Part shown: in pieces, positions 32,606-40,911 of the stretch
Layout of the letters: each line of letters opens with the position of its first letter
How positions within the stretch are numbered: position 1 is the stretch's first letter
Origin: Streptomyces sp. NBC_00239
Lineage (GTDB): Bacteria > Actinomycetota > Actinomycetes > Streptomycetales > Streptomycetaceae
Assembly: GCF_036194065.1 (NCBI RefSeq)
Contig: NZ_CP108095.1
Span: 2,108,001-2,172,000 of the forward strand
DNA length: 64,000 nucleotides
Reading direction: 5' to 3'
Program-made: the position numbers and the translations under genes
The notes under the pieces: generated by a model
Told to the model about the DNA's origin: nothing
The model's input: the letters and a program-made list of their open reading frames with translations, nothing else
Databases searched by the model: none

Positions 32606-32958
32606 CAGCCGGTCACCTCCTGGACGGCGACTTCCACACGGGCAAGGGATGTGAACGGGAACACGAGCGGCCGGCCCACCACCTCCCACACCTCGTCGCC
32701 CCGAATGATGCGATCTGCGGGGCGCACGTCGGTACCGAGAGGAGCGGCGAAAACCCGCCTCGTCGTCACGGTCGCCGATGCCTCGCTCGTCTCCGACGAG
32801 GATCCGACGGTCACGCCGTAGGGGCTCATCACCGCGCAGTTGTCGACACGGATGCTGATGGGAGGGCCTGGCACGTATGACCCAGTCGAGTCGCGTACCG
32901 GAGCACCAGGGCGTCGGATATAGCAAGTCTCTGACATCAGAGCGGCGATCAGACTCAC
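32605..32958 (-). CDS. Head closure (stopper) protein, 117 aa
   Basis: A 117-residue beta-rich protein in the standard third place after capsid (connector, stopper, gp10-like, tail terminator). GTG 32958 overlaps the upstream stop (GTGA) and is preferred to an ATG four codons earlier. A central VGSSSETSEASATVTTRRVF strand-rich part and RPADRIIRGDEVWEVVGRP fit stopper barrels. Confidence 0.6.
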   Translation of the reverse strand: MSLIAALMSETCYIRRPGAPVRDSTGSYVPGPPISIRVDNCAVMSPYGVTVGSSSETSEASATVTTRRVFAAPLGTDVRPADRIIRGDEVWEVVGRPLVFPFTSLARVEVAVQEVTG

Positions 32959-33335
32959 GACGCCTGCCATACCGACGTCGCCGGCGCCACGTCCTCCGGG
33001 CTGATGTCGAGCATCGCTGCACCCGTCGGCATACCGACCGCACGCCGCAGCCGGCGCCGCTCGTCCTGCGAGAGGACTACACCGGTCTGCGCGTCCTCGT
33101 ACGTTACGAGCATGCCGCCCGCTTGCTCCGACCGACGGCCGGCAGGGTTCGTCAGGATCCGGGCTGCAACCGCCAGAGCAGCGGATTTCACACCAGGCTG
33201 AAGGGGAGTGGTGAGACGATCACCAACTTCGCCGCGGATGGCGTCGAGCGTCAGCTCATGGGCAAGGTCAGTGGACTCCTGCGGAAGCGGCTCGCGCGTC
33301 AGAGCGAGGAGTTCACTCCTCGTGAAGAGCAGCAT
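32955..33335 (-). CDS. Head-tail connector protein, 126 aa
   Basis: A 126-residue helical protein (TRSELLALTREPLPQE, LAVAARILTNPAGRRSEQAG) of the kind that binds under the portal (gp6/gp15-like adaptor). AAAGG precedes ATG 33335, inside the end of the upstream gene. Confidence 0.65.
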   Translation of the reverse strand: MLLFTRSELLALTREPLPQESTDLAHELTLDAIRGEVGDRLTTPLQPGVKSAALAVAARILTNPAGRRSEQAGGMLVTYEDAQTGVVLSQDERRRLRRAVGMPTGAAMLDISPEDVAPATSVWQAS

Positions 33336-33549
33336 CAGGCGCCTTTCGTCGCGCGGCTGCGCGCTTGGCAGGTGGCTTCGGCGGTACCAGCTCCGTGAGT
33401 CGACTCACGGAGCTAACCGGCGCCTCTACCCACGCCTTTGGGTTCGTGATCTTCGACGCGGCCCACGCAGGGACCTCGTCGGCGGGGCTGAAGATGTGAC
33501 TCCGGCCCTCTTCGTCCGTCACGTGGACGTACGCTGCAAGACGTGCCAT
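33313..33549 (-). CDS. Small basic-tailed protein between capsid and connector, 78 aa
   Basis: A 78-residue protein with a small beta-domain at the N-terminus (YVHVTDEEGRSHIFSPADEV) and an Ala/Lys/Arg-rich tail (PPAKRAAARRKAP). Such tailed proteins often occur after actinophage capsid genes; the function is unknown. The operator-like palindrome at 33389-33414 lies inside its codons. No good ribosome site is visible. Confidence 0.6.
   Translation of the reverse strand: MARLAAYVHVTDEEGRSHIFSPADEVPAWAASKITNPKAWVEAPVSSVSRLTELVPPKPPAKRAAARRKAPDAALHEE
33389..33414. promoter_or_regulatory. Palindromic operator-like site, copy 3, inside a late gene
   Basis: A perfect 26-base palindrome with half-site AGCTCCGTGAGTC, embedded in coding sequence downstream of the capsid gene. 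Position inside an operon fits a roadblock or stoperator better than a promoter operator. Confidence 0.6.
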
Positions 33550-33572
33550 GCGTAAGTGACTCGCGTTTCTGA

Positions 33573-34589
33573 TCAGAGGACGTCGGCGACGAAGCTGAGG
33601 TCCGGAGCGGCAACAACGGGCAGCGCAATGGCGGTTGCCCGCGTCCAGATGGTCTGAGGGTCCTCGGACTTGTACGCGCCGACCGCAATACCCGCCTCCG
33701 AGCCGGCCAGGCCGTAGCGGGGGTCATCCGCCTCCACAGGCACTCCCCAGAGGGTCTGTCCGAGAGCGTCGCCGAACTCCGGGAGAAAGAGGATCTTGTC
33801 TTCAGGAGTAATCCGCGTAGCTACCCCACCTACCGACACCTGCGCGTCGTAGATCACAACGGGAGGAATGTCGAAGTCCCCAAGAACGGTGTTCAGGGCG
33901 TCGCGCGTGAGCACCGTGGGCGGGTTCTGCGTGTTAGCCAGCTTCGTCAGGCCGACGTTCCGCCGCAGGAAGTTGTAGATCTTCCGCGACATGAGGGTGT
34001 AGGCCGGAAGGCGTCCGTTCGTGGTGTTGTAGGTGTCAAGCCAGCTCGACAGGTCACCGTACGCATCAGCCGTGGCAAAGGTGCTCCACGGAGTCGCTGC
34101 CGAGACGCTGTGACCGGCGGTCCGTCCAAAGTCCACGGCGGCCTGAACACCCTCTTCGTTCAGGTTCACACCAGCAGTGAACAGAGCCTCACCGCGGGCG
34201 AGTTCCATCCTGGCCTCGATTGCGCGCGCCTGGCGAACGCCATCGTCGAGCATGGCATCACGGATCTCCGCGTTCTGCGTGTCGATGTTCCGACGCCGGA
34301 TACGCTCGTACTCGCCCATAGCGATCTTTCGGGAGATCGGAGGCAGTTCCCCGCTGACGCGCGCGCCACCAGGACGGGTGCCGACGGGCGACGACGCGTC
34401 GTAGGCTCGGAAGGTCGCAGCCTCCGTCAGCCCGCCTCCGCCGCGCGTAAACCTGTAGCTGAGATCGTTGATCGTTCGGTTGGGGAGCCAGCGATCAAGC
34501 GAGAACTGATTCTCGTCCCGGTCGGCCAGCGCCGCTCGGGCATAGCCCGTGAGTTCCGCGGGGGTCGCGAACTCGTCAATGAGCTGCAT
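33573..34589 (-). CDS. Major capsid protein
   Basis: A 338-residue protein with the features of the lambda gpE/HK97-fold family: N-terminal arm (MQLIDEFATPAELTGYARAA), WLPNRTINDLSYRFTR, an alpha-helical spine (IRRRNIDTQNAEIRDAMLDD) and the P-loop-like LPEFGDALGQTLWGVPVEAD. It follows the decoration and scaffold genes, as usual, and is the most abundant late product in this type of phage. Confidence 0.9.
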   Translation of the reverse strand: MQLIDEFATPAELTGYARAALADRDENQFSLDRWLPNRTINDLSYRFTRGGGGLTEAATFRAYDASSPVGTRPGGARVSGELPPISRKIAMGEYERIRRRNIDTQNAEIRDAMLDDGVRQARAIEARMELARGEALFTAGVNLNEEGVQAAVDFGRTAGHSVSAATPWSTFATADAYGDLSSWLDTYNTTNGRLPAYTLMSRKIYNFLRRNVGLTKLANTQNPPTVLTRDALNTVLGDFDIPPVVIYDAQVSVGGVATRITPEDKILFLPEFGDALGQTLWGVPVEADDPRYGLAGSEAGIAVGAYKSEDPQTIWTRATAIALPVVAAPDLSFVADVL

Positions 34590-34605
34590 AGTTTGGGGTT
34601 ACCTC

Positions 34606-35004
34606 TCAGACGAAGATGACGCGGGCGCCGAGATCGGTCTTACCCGCGGCGTCGACGGCGACGGGAAGCTTGCTCTCCTTCACCGCGCAGTGGACGAGCA
34701 TCGAGCCGACCGCAGACGAGAGCGTCGCGCCCCGTCGCGTTACGACCTCAACGCCGGTGTAAAGGAAGCCGACGCAGACCTGTCGACCATCCGACGCACC
34801 GTCGGCGTAGGGGCCGTACTTGCCGGAGGCCGTGATCTTGCCAAGCGGAATACCGCTCTTGATGTATCCGTCGGGGTAGTGCGTGCCCGCCGTAAACGTC
34901 GAGGTGTCGAGGGTGACGCTCAGGACGATGTCGGTCCCGTGCGCGCCGGCAAGCCAGTCTCGCTTGTCCTGGGTGAACGATTCGGTGATGAGGCCGAGAT
35001 TCAT
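34606..35004 (-). CDS. Head decoration protein (lambda gpD-like)
   Basis: A 132-residue beta-rich protein (MNLGLITESFTQDKRDWLAG; SGIPLGKITASGKYGPYADG) with the gpD-like pattern of an IPLGKIT loop. It lies between scaffold and capsid genes. It would bind the expanded capsid surface and stabilise it. Confidence 0.8.
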   Translation of the reverse strand: MNLGLITESFTQDKRDWLAGAHGTDIVLSVTLDTSTFTAGTHYPDGYIKSGIPLGKITASGKYGPYADGASDGRQVCVGFLYTGVEVVTRRGATLSSAVGSMLVHCAVKESKLPVAVDAAGKTDLGARVIFV

Positions 35005-35025
35005 GTGTCCTCCGGTGAGGGGTTG

Positions 35026-35664
35026 TCAGTTCTTGCCGTTGCGCAGGCGGTACAGCTCCGCGCCCGCGTCCACGGTCTTGGCGCCGCCCCCGACGTCGGA
35101 CCCACGGTGCCCGCCGGATCGCGAGCCGCCCCCGCCACCTCCGCCGCCCTGCGGCGTGCCGAAGTCGGTGAGGATCTGATCCGCAGACGCTTCCAGCTCC
35201 TCCCGCGTGGATCCGCGGAGCCATGCGGCCTGTGCCGGCGTGAGGGTCTTCGATGCAGCGACCTGCGTGCGCAGGAGTTCCGCCGTCGCAGACGCAGCCT
35301 TGGCCCGTTCGGCGTCAGCTTCCGCCTTTGCGTCGTCGCGCTCCTTCTGGAGCCGCTCCGTCTCAGAGAGGTCAGCCGCCTTGCGGGTGGCGAGTTCTGT
35401 CTCAGCAGCGCGCAGACGCTCCAGCTCTGCGGCGTCCGGAGCTGCCTTCGCACGGGTTTCCCATGTCTGCGAGTGGTGGCGCCAGTAGGCGGACTGATGC
35501 TCAGGGGTCATCTCGCGCCACGGAGTGCCGTCGGGGAAGCCATGCGCGTTGATCTGTGCTCCGCCGCCTCCGCCTCCGCCGGCGCCGGGGTCGTCGTCGC
35601 AGAGCGTCCAGGGCTCCGCGGCAAAGGTCAGAAGGTTGCGACGGGCAAGGGTGCGTCGAGGCAT
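35026..35664 (-). CDS. Capsid scaffolding protein
   Basis: A 212-residue protein with a long charged coiled coil in the middle (about 75-155: ELERLRAAETELATRKAADL, ETERLQKERDDAKAEADAER) and a C-terminal glycine-rich linker leading to a short basic end. Gly-rich stretches flank both ends of the coil. This layout and the position before the decoration gene identify a scaffold. Confidence 0.75.
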   Translation of the reverse strand: MPRRTLARRNLLTFAAEPWTLCDDDPGAGGGGGGGAQINAHGFPDGTPWREMTPEHQSAYWRHHSQTWETRAKAAPDAAELERLRAAETELATRKAADLSETERLQKERDDAKAEADAERAKAASATAELLRTQVAASKTLTPAQAAWLRGSTREELEASADQILTDFGTPQGGGGGGGGSRSGGHRGSDVGGGAKTVDAGAELYRLRNGKN

Positions 35665-35705
35665 GGTGGTGTCCCCTGTCGGGAGTCGTCAGCCCGTGGC
35701 GGGCG

Positions 35706-36512
35706 TCAGGTCGGAAGTTTGATGTCGTCGGGGCCGGTGAAGCGCTGTCCCCGGTAGCCGAGTACGGGACCGATCTCTCCGTGCTCGCGAGCGATGATGA
35801 TCTTTCGGTAGTCCATGGCGCGGCCTCCACGGTCGAAGGTGCCTAGCGCCTCTTCGACGAGGTCGTGAATGCGCTCTAGCCGCTCCTCATCGATGATCTG
35901 GCCCGGGTCCTCGTCGGCTTTAATGAGCTTGATCGTGCAGTCACAGCCGGGGTGGATCGGAGCTAGGTCGCGCTTTCGGTAGCGCTGTGTCGAGGCGATC
36001 ATGCAAAGCGCACAGTCGTACTCCCCTTCCAGCACGCGCACGGTGTACTCGAAGCGGGGCATGTCGTCGCCCACCTCGCGCACGGTGTGCGTACGGGCTA
36101 GCTGAAGATCCGTCTGTGTGAGCGTCTCCAGCCGATGAGATCCACGGTCAAGAGCGACGTCGAAGGATTCACCCTTGGAGAGCGCCGTCCAGACGTCGAT
36201 GAACGGGCGCCGGTAGACCTCTTCCGGATCCACGCCGCGTAGTGCGCGGCCGGTGACTCGGTCTAGGTCCAGCTCCGTGCGCGACTCCTCGTCGATCTCG
36301 CGATACAGCCGCTCCAGGTAGGAAGTCGTCAGCGTGGCTATCTGGCGCTGCCCAGCCAGGATGACGGGGAGGGCGCTCCGCTGAAAGCGGTCAACGTCCT
36401 CCCCGCGCCAGGAGCCAAGCCCCAGCCACGAGCGGTTGACGCGCCACAAGGTCGTCGTCCATACGCCGCGGATAGCCGTACCGTACTGACGATCAAGCCG
36501 CGTCAGGCTCAC
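35706..36512 (-). CDS. Minor head protein, MuF-like
   Basis: A 268-residue protein with a MuF-type C-terminal domain: CALCMIASTQRYRKRDLAPI, then HPGCDCTIKLI. These cysteine/histidine segments are typical of SPP1 gp7/Mu F relatives, which sit inside the head next to the portal. The GTG start at 36512 overlaps the end of the portal gene by 20 bases; ribosome site weak, so the start is uncertain. Confidence 0.75.
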   Translation of the reverse strand: MSLTRLDRQYGTAIRGVWTTTLWRVNRSWLGLGSWRGEDVDRFQRSALPVILAGQRQIATLTTSYLERLYREIDEESRTELDLDRVTGRALRGVDPEEVYRRPFIDVWTALSKGESFDVALDRGSHRLETLTQTDLQLARTHTVREVGDDMPRFEYTVRVLEGEYDCALCMIASTQRYRKRDLAPIHPGCDCTIKLIKADEDPGQIIDEERLERIHDLVEEALGTFDRGGRAMDYRKIIIAREHGEIGPVLGYRGQRFTGPDDIKLPT

Positions 36513-37998
36513 GCGTGATCACCGTCCGAGAGTCCCGTTCCTTCGCAGCTCTGCGGTCCTGGAGCTGTGGTGGCTGCGGACTGTCCGCCGGCGTCGCATT
36601 AAGAGCGTCGGCCGCACGATCCACCTCCATGCGCGCGATCTCGCCCGGGGTGTACCGCATGTCGACCATGCGCTGACGCCACGGGACGCCCGCGGCGCCC
36701 TTTTTCACAGCAGCGTCGGCCATCTCGGAGACGCTGCGGAATTCGGGGTCCGCCCAGAGCGTCTCTGCGCTCCAGGCCTCTGCGCGCTGCTTGTCGTCGA
36801 GGACTCGGAAGGCGAGCCGCATCGTCTGCTCCCACGACTCACCGAAGTTTCGATTCCTGTCGCGCACCTTCGAGACCAGGCCGGTTTCTGCGGCCGAGAG
36901 GGCGTCGCCTGAAACGTTCACCACGGCGCCGATGAGGTAGTGGGGCGGCGTGCGGGTGAGCGCTGCAAGATCCTGAACGCCGGCCTCGACCGCCCGCACG
37001 TACGGGACGAGGTCGGTCGCCGCGAACTCGCCGAACTTCGTCTCAGGGTCGCCGCTCGTCCACAGGCTCTTAATGTCCAGCTTGTACGGCTGGATCTTCT
37101 GGCCCGTGATCGGGTCCTCGTCGACCTCCAAACCTGCCGCAAAACGCTGGCGGAACGCCCCATACTTCATGGCAGCAATCAAGTTGATCAGTGACAGATT
37201 GATCCGGTTTTGCACGCTTAGGACGTCTTCGTGCTCCGCGAACCCCTCGGGCCGGCGGTTGCGCCGGTTGACGAACGGAACGAGAGGCACAACCCCAAGG
37301 GTGTTCGCCTCCACGCCGTCAGGCACGTCAGGAGTCGCCCACGCATCCCACGCACGTAGCTCCGCAGTTGACGTGGCAAACACGGGGGTTGCCCTGCGCG
37401 TAGCGAAGTAGTGGATCTGGTCAGGCAGCCACAGTGTTGCGCGCGTGGTTCCTGTCCAGTCGTCGCGCCAAAGCTTCAGTCCTGCGGCAACCTTGCGCCT
37501 GCTGCCCCTCTCGTACTCCACGGCTACCTGTGTAGGCGTCTCGTGGGTCAGTACCGGCCGCCCGTCGCTCCCGCGCTCCACCAGCATGAAAGCTCGTCGC
37601 TGAGACAGGGCCCCGTAGTGGACAAGCCCGGAGTCAGCGTCGAGGCTGTTCTCCTGCCAAATCCGGTTCGCTTCGTCGTCAGCCTGTTGGGAGGACTTGC
37701 TCCCACGCGTTGCCTCACCGAACCGGAAGCCGTCCACACGCATTCGCTCTGCGGTAGCGTCGATGACCAGCGACGTCCAGTTGGTACGCGCGTCGCGCAT
37801 CCACTCGCGGGCCTCTTTGGGGTCAACGCCTTGAACGGCGGGCAACGGCGGGCGCCCTTCGGCGAATTTCCGGAGTGTCGTAAGCCCCGGTTCGGTCTCG
37901 CCGTCCTCATGGCGGTCGTCCCGCTCGTCAAGGATCTTCTTACCTAGCCGCTTCAGCCACCATCCGGGAGATTCAACCCTCGTAGCTTCGATAGGCAC
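36493..37998 (-). CDS. Portal protein
   Basis: A 501-residue portal of the SPP1-like class: NWTSLVIDATAERMRVDGFR in the N-terminal part, LPDQIHYFATRR, and a long C-terminal helix region (VSKVRDRNRNFGESWEQTMR). It would form the dodecameric ring for DNA entry. Start GTG 37998 with GGGAGG; located between large terminase and MuF-like genes. Confidence 0.88.
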   Translation of the reverse strand: MPIEATRVESPGWWLKRLGKKILDERDDRHEDGETEPGLTTLRKFAEGRPPLPAVQGVDPKEAREWMRDARTNWTSLVIDATAERMRVDGFRFGEATRGSKSSQQADDEANRIWQENSLDADSGLVHYGALSQRRAFMLVERGSDGRPVLTHETPTQVAVEYERGSRRKVAAGLKLWRDDWTGTTRATLWLPDQIHYFATRRATPVFATSTAELRAWDAWATPDVPDGVEANTLGVVPLVPFVNRRNRRPEGFAEHEDVLSVQNRINLSLINLIAAMKYGAFRQRFAAGLEVDEDPITGQKIQPYKLDIKSLWTSGDPETKFGEFAATDLVPYVRAVEAGVQDLAALTRTPPHYLIGAVVNVSGDALSAAETGLVSKVRDRNRNFGESWEQTMRLAFRVLDDKQRAEAWSAETLWADPEFRSVSEMADAAVKKGAAGVPWRQRMVDMRYTPGEIARMEVDRAADALNATPADSPQPPQLQDRRAAKERDSRTVITREPDAA

Positions 37999-38011
37999 TT
38001 ACGGACCTCCC

Positions 38012-39721
38012 TCAGAAGGCGACGAGACGGTTCGAGCGCTTCCTGCGCTTCGTGATTCCGAGCGCCACTGCATCGGCGCGACATTCATAGGCAAGGACGG
38101 CGCTCATGGCGGCGTCGATTTTCTTGGGGCTCTTCGCGTGTTCCTTGCCGATGCCCATGTGATTTCGGCCCATCGGCCGGCGACGAGCGTTCCGCACGTG
38201 GCGAGTCAGCGTGGCTCCACGCGTCAGAGCCTCCGACTCCTCGTCGGGGTCTAGGGATTCGGCGTGCGACAGCGCTTTGTCGTCGACGGCTTCCATGAAG
38301 CGATCGAGAGCTGACTCCATCGCGGTCGGACGGTTCGTCCACCACTCCAGCGGTCGCGCTTGCGTCGCACGCACCTGGAGCTGCTCGCCATGCTCCGATG
38401 TCCACCTGTCCACGTAGTCCTGCCAGTGCGGCGGATCGGCGTAGAAGCCGCAGACCTCGTATCGGTCGAAGGCGCGGTTGACGGCGTTGTCGACGCTCTC
38501 GCGGTCGACCTGCCAGCCTTCGCCTTCGGGCCCTTCTGGCTTTTCCCAGCAGCCGAGCAGCATGACGTGCCCGTCAGAAACGCGACAGGCCGTCAGCGCC
38601 GTGGCGTCGTCGCGAATGGAGCCGTCGAAGCCGAGCGTGATCAGGTCGCCGGCGGCTATCTCTTCCGCACGTCGGCAAAGTGCCCACGCATCCGGATCCA
38701 TCCACGCATCGGAGGACATCGTCCGGCTGTTGAGAAAGTACCGCTTGCCGTCTGCGGAGTCATTCCGGAGGTCGTAGAAGTCATCGACAAGGGACTCCAG
38801 ATCCATCCACTCCATGGCATCGCCATAGGCGTCCAGGAGAGCGGCTCGGAGTTCGTCCTCGTCCTTCAGGTTCTTGCACTCGCCCCAGCGGTGGTCGTAC
38901 ATGAGGCGGGCGCGACCGCGTTTCTTACGGCCGTCTCGGATCGCTTCCGCTTCCTCGTACGTGCGCTCTGCAACGGAGTCTTGACCCGGGGCGAACATCG
39001 TCGTGGTTTCGAGGTACCACGTTTGCGCACCGCGCTTCCTCTTCCGGAGATTTCGCGTGACGGTGGCGTACATGCGCCGGAGTTCTGGGGTGTTGTAGAG
39101 ATGAGTCTCGTCAAAGCAGACCCACGTCTCTTTACCGCCGTCCTTCGACGAGGATGAGGCGGTTGACGGCATGATCTCTCCGCCGTCAGGGAGAATGATC
39201 CGGGTCAACCCAACGTCGACGTTGGGGATTTGACTTAGTGGCGACGCCTCGTCGGTCAAGTTGAAATGGATGGTGTCGAACACGTTTCCGGTCTGGCCTT
39301 CCTCCGTCGCCATGATGCGGAGATACGGCACTTTGACCGGACGGCCCATAGGCTCGCCGGCTTCGTAGACGTACTCGAAACCCAGCCCCCACGGATCGCG
39401 GTAGACCTCTCCGCCCTCCGCCCAGCCGGCGAAGCGCGCGGGGCCGAAAGCTTCGAAAAGGCCTATTCGGGCGCCTAGTCCGGACTTGTCACAGCCCTTT
39501 GGGCGCGAGAAAAAGGCGCTGTCGTAGAGGAGTCGACCCTCGTCATCATCGACCGCGTAGCAGTCGACTACGAAGCCCGTGTACTCGTCTCCGTGGCGCA
39601 CTGGCTCGCCCTGGACGTCGCCAGGGCCGTGCACTACGAAGTACTCCATCCATGCGACCGCCATCCACCCCAGAGAGCGGGCGCGGTCATGACCGGGGGC
39701 GCGCACAATTGCGCGCGGCAC
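38012..39721 (-). CDS. Terminase large subunit
   Basis: A 569-residue motor-nuclease. The ATPase part has FSRPKGCDKSG (a deviant Walker A near 72-82) and WVCFDETHLY (Walker B and catalytic Glu near 200-209). ETTTMF a little further on is motif C-like, and the C-terminal nuclease has TLGFDGSIRDDATAL (first metal Asp). This set is the pattern I know from phiC31-like large terminases. GTG 39721 with AGGAGA; eight bases after the small terminase stop. Confidence 0.9.
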   Translation of the reverse strand: MPRAIVRAPGHDRARSLGWMAVAWMEYFVVHGPGDVQGEPVRHGDEYTGFVVDCYAVDDDEGRLLYDSAFFSRPKGCDKSGLGARIGLFEAFGPARFAGWAEGGEVYRDPWGLGFEYVYEAGEPMGRPVKVPYLRIMATEEGQTGNVFDTIHFNLTDEASPLSQIPNVDVGLTRIILPDGGEIMPSTASSSSKDGGKETWVCFDETHLYNTPELRRMYATVTRNLRKRKRGAQTWYLETTTMFAPGQDSVAERTYEEAEAIRDGRKKRGRARLMYDHRWGECKNLKDEDELRAALLDAYGDAMEWMDLESLVDDFYDLRNDSADGKRYFLNSRTMSSDAWMDPDAWALCRRAEEIAAGDLITLGFDGSIRDDATALTACRVSDGHVMLLGCWEKPEGPEGEGWQVDRESVDNAVNRAFDRYEVCGFYADPPHWQDYVDRWTSEHGEQLQVRATQARPLEWWTNRPTAMESALDRFMEAVDDKALSHAESLDPDEESEALTRGATLTRHVRNARRRPMGRNHMGIGKEHAKSPKKIDAAMSAVLAYECRADAVALGITKRRKRSNRLVAF

Positions 39722-39729
39722 GCGGTCTC

Positions 39730-40197
39730 CTATCCGTCAGTACCCGTGAGACGGGCTCGACGTGAGTTGATATCCGCCACGTTGTCGGGGCGCTGCGTGG
39801 CTCTCTGCGGGGCATTCATGGGGTCGTCGACCTTGAGCTTCAGGCGGGCTCTGTCCTCCGGCGTAGCGCCGAATTTCGCGGCGCGGAGACGCACTTCGGA
39901 GGCGAACTCCCAGCGGCCTTTCGCCCACATCGTGTGGTGCATGAGGGCGGTGTCGATGAGGAATAGCCAGTCCGTCATCACAAACGTCTGCGCCTGCGCG
40001 CTCGTACGCCATGAGTCCCACCAGAGCTTCGTCATCGGGTGCCAGTCGACAGGCTCGCCGTCCTCGTCCCCGAGCACGCCCGCGGGCAGCTCCGGACCGC
40101 GCATCTCGTCGTCGGGGGTGATGACGGTCTCTGGGTCCGCGGCGTTGCGTCGGCGGCGACGGGTGGGATCCTTCGGAGCGGGGCCTCGTCCGGCCAA
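39730..40197 (-). CDS. Terminase small subunit
   Basis: A 155-residue protein, start TTG 40197 (GGGAGG upstream), beginning AGRGPAPKDPTRRRRRN, a typical Arg-rich start for small terminases in actinophages. A helical core follows (WHPMTKLWWDSWRTSAQAQT, FVMTDWLFLIDTALMHH). Precedes the large terminase and would recognise the packaging site. Several longer in-frame extensions upstream overlap the divergent plus-strand gene and are rejected. Confidence 0.75.
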   Translation of the reverse strand: MAGRGPAPKDPTRRRRRNAADPETVITPDDEMRGPELPAGVLGDEDGEPVDWHPMTKLWWDSWRTSAQAQTFVMTDWLFLIDTALMHHTMWAKGRWEFASEVRLRAAKFGATPEDRARLKLKVDDPMNAPQRATQRPDNVADINSRRARLTGTDG

Positions 40198-40240
40198 AAG
40201 TGCACCTCCCTGGATGCGTATAGCGGGTAAGTTGCGGCGG

Positions 40241-40480
40241 GTGACAGCACGTGAGCCCATCAGGCCCCGTTTCCGTGATCCCTTTATTGCGTGGCTTCTA
40301 GAGCGCGCGGACGCCGTAGGGATCAACAACGAAGCAGGACGCCCGTACATCTCAGTTGCTGGCGTCAAGGCCGTCGACGAGGGTCTGACAGACGACGCGG
40401 CGGAGGAGCTATCCACACTCCTGGATGTCGCTCCACAGGACGTGTGGATGCACTACCGGGAAGCCGGCTACGGCGCCTAG
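40241..40480 (+). CDS. Small plus-strand protein, possible DNA-binding regulator, 79 aa
   Basis: One of very few rightward genes in the phage. The 79-residue product (FRDPFIAWLLERADAVGINN, then TDDAAEELSTLLDVAPQDVW) is helical; the pattern of a helix, a turn near VAGVK and another helix is loosely like an XRE-type domain. A GTG start at 40241 lies 44 bases from the divergent small terminase. The stop overlaps the convergent gene at 40477 by four bases. Being opposite to the late operon, it may be expressed in the lysogen. Function open. Confidence 0.5.
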   Translation: MTAREPIRPRFRDPFIAWLLERADAVGINNEAGRPYISVAGVKAVDEGLTDDAAEELSTLLDVAPQDVWMHYREAGYGA

Positions 40481-40674
40481 GAGTCACCCACGTTCGAAAT
40501 CCACATGACGTGCGCGTGGGCCCGCTGCGCCGTCGTGGTACTCCACGCCGCCCGTCGAACCGCCTCTTCAACCCGGGCTGTGTCTTCAGCAGTCCAGACG
40601 TGAATCTCGCCGTCGGACTCCATGACGAAGTTTGGGTGGGACGTCAACTTGACGTCGGACCCACCGCACATCAC
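40477..40674 (-). CDS. Hypothetical protein, 65 aa
   Basis: A 65-residue protein (MMCGGSDVKLTSHPNFVMES), start GTG 40674 in a GTGA overlap with an ATG one codon later. A helical middle (EDTARVEEAVRRAAWSTTT). Not recognised. Confidence 0.55.
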   Translation of the reverse strand: MMCGGSDVKLTSHPNFVMESDGEIHVWTAEDTARVEEAVRRAAWSTTTAQRAHAHVMWISNVGDS

Positions 40675-40865
40675 GCCACGTCCACGGTCGCCGTGGTAGC
40701 CAGCACGAATCGAGCGCCGACACCATCCTTCAGACCCCGCATCACGTCAGCGTGCTCCGAGGACGTGAAGTCGAGTTCCAACTCGTTCACCTCGTCGAGC
40801 ACGAGCATGAACGGCGCAGGGTCGGCGGGTGTTGCGGGCAAGCGCAGCACTTGAAGGCGTGCCAT
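40671..40865 (-). CDS. Hypothetical protein, 64 aa
   Basis: A 64-residue protein (MARLQVLRLPATPADPAPFM) resembling a small alpha/beta domain with LVLDEVNELELDFTSSEHAD in the middle. GGGAGG precedes ATG 40865. Coupled to the next gene. Confidence 0.55.
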   Translation of the reverse strand: MARLQVLRLPATPADPAPFMLVLDEVNELELDFTSSEHADVMRGLKDGVGARFVLATTATVDVA

Positions 40866-40911
40866 GGATGATCCTCCCGGGGTCGGACGACAGAGCCGCC
40901 CATGCCGGGGA

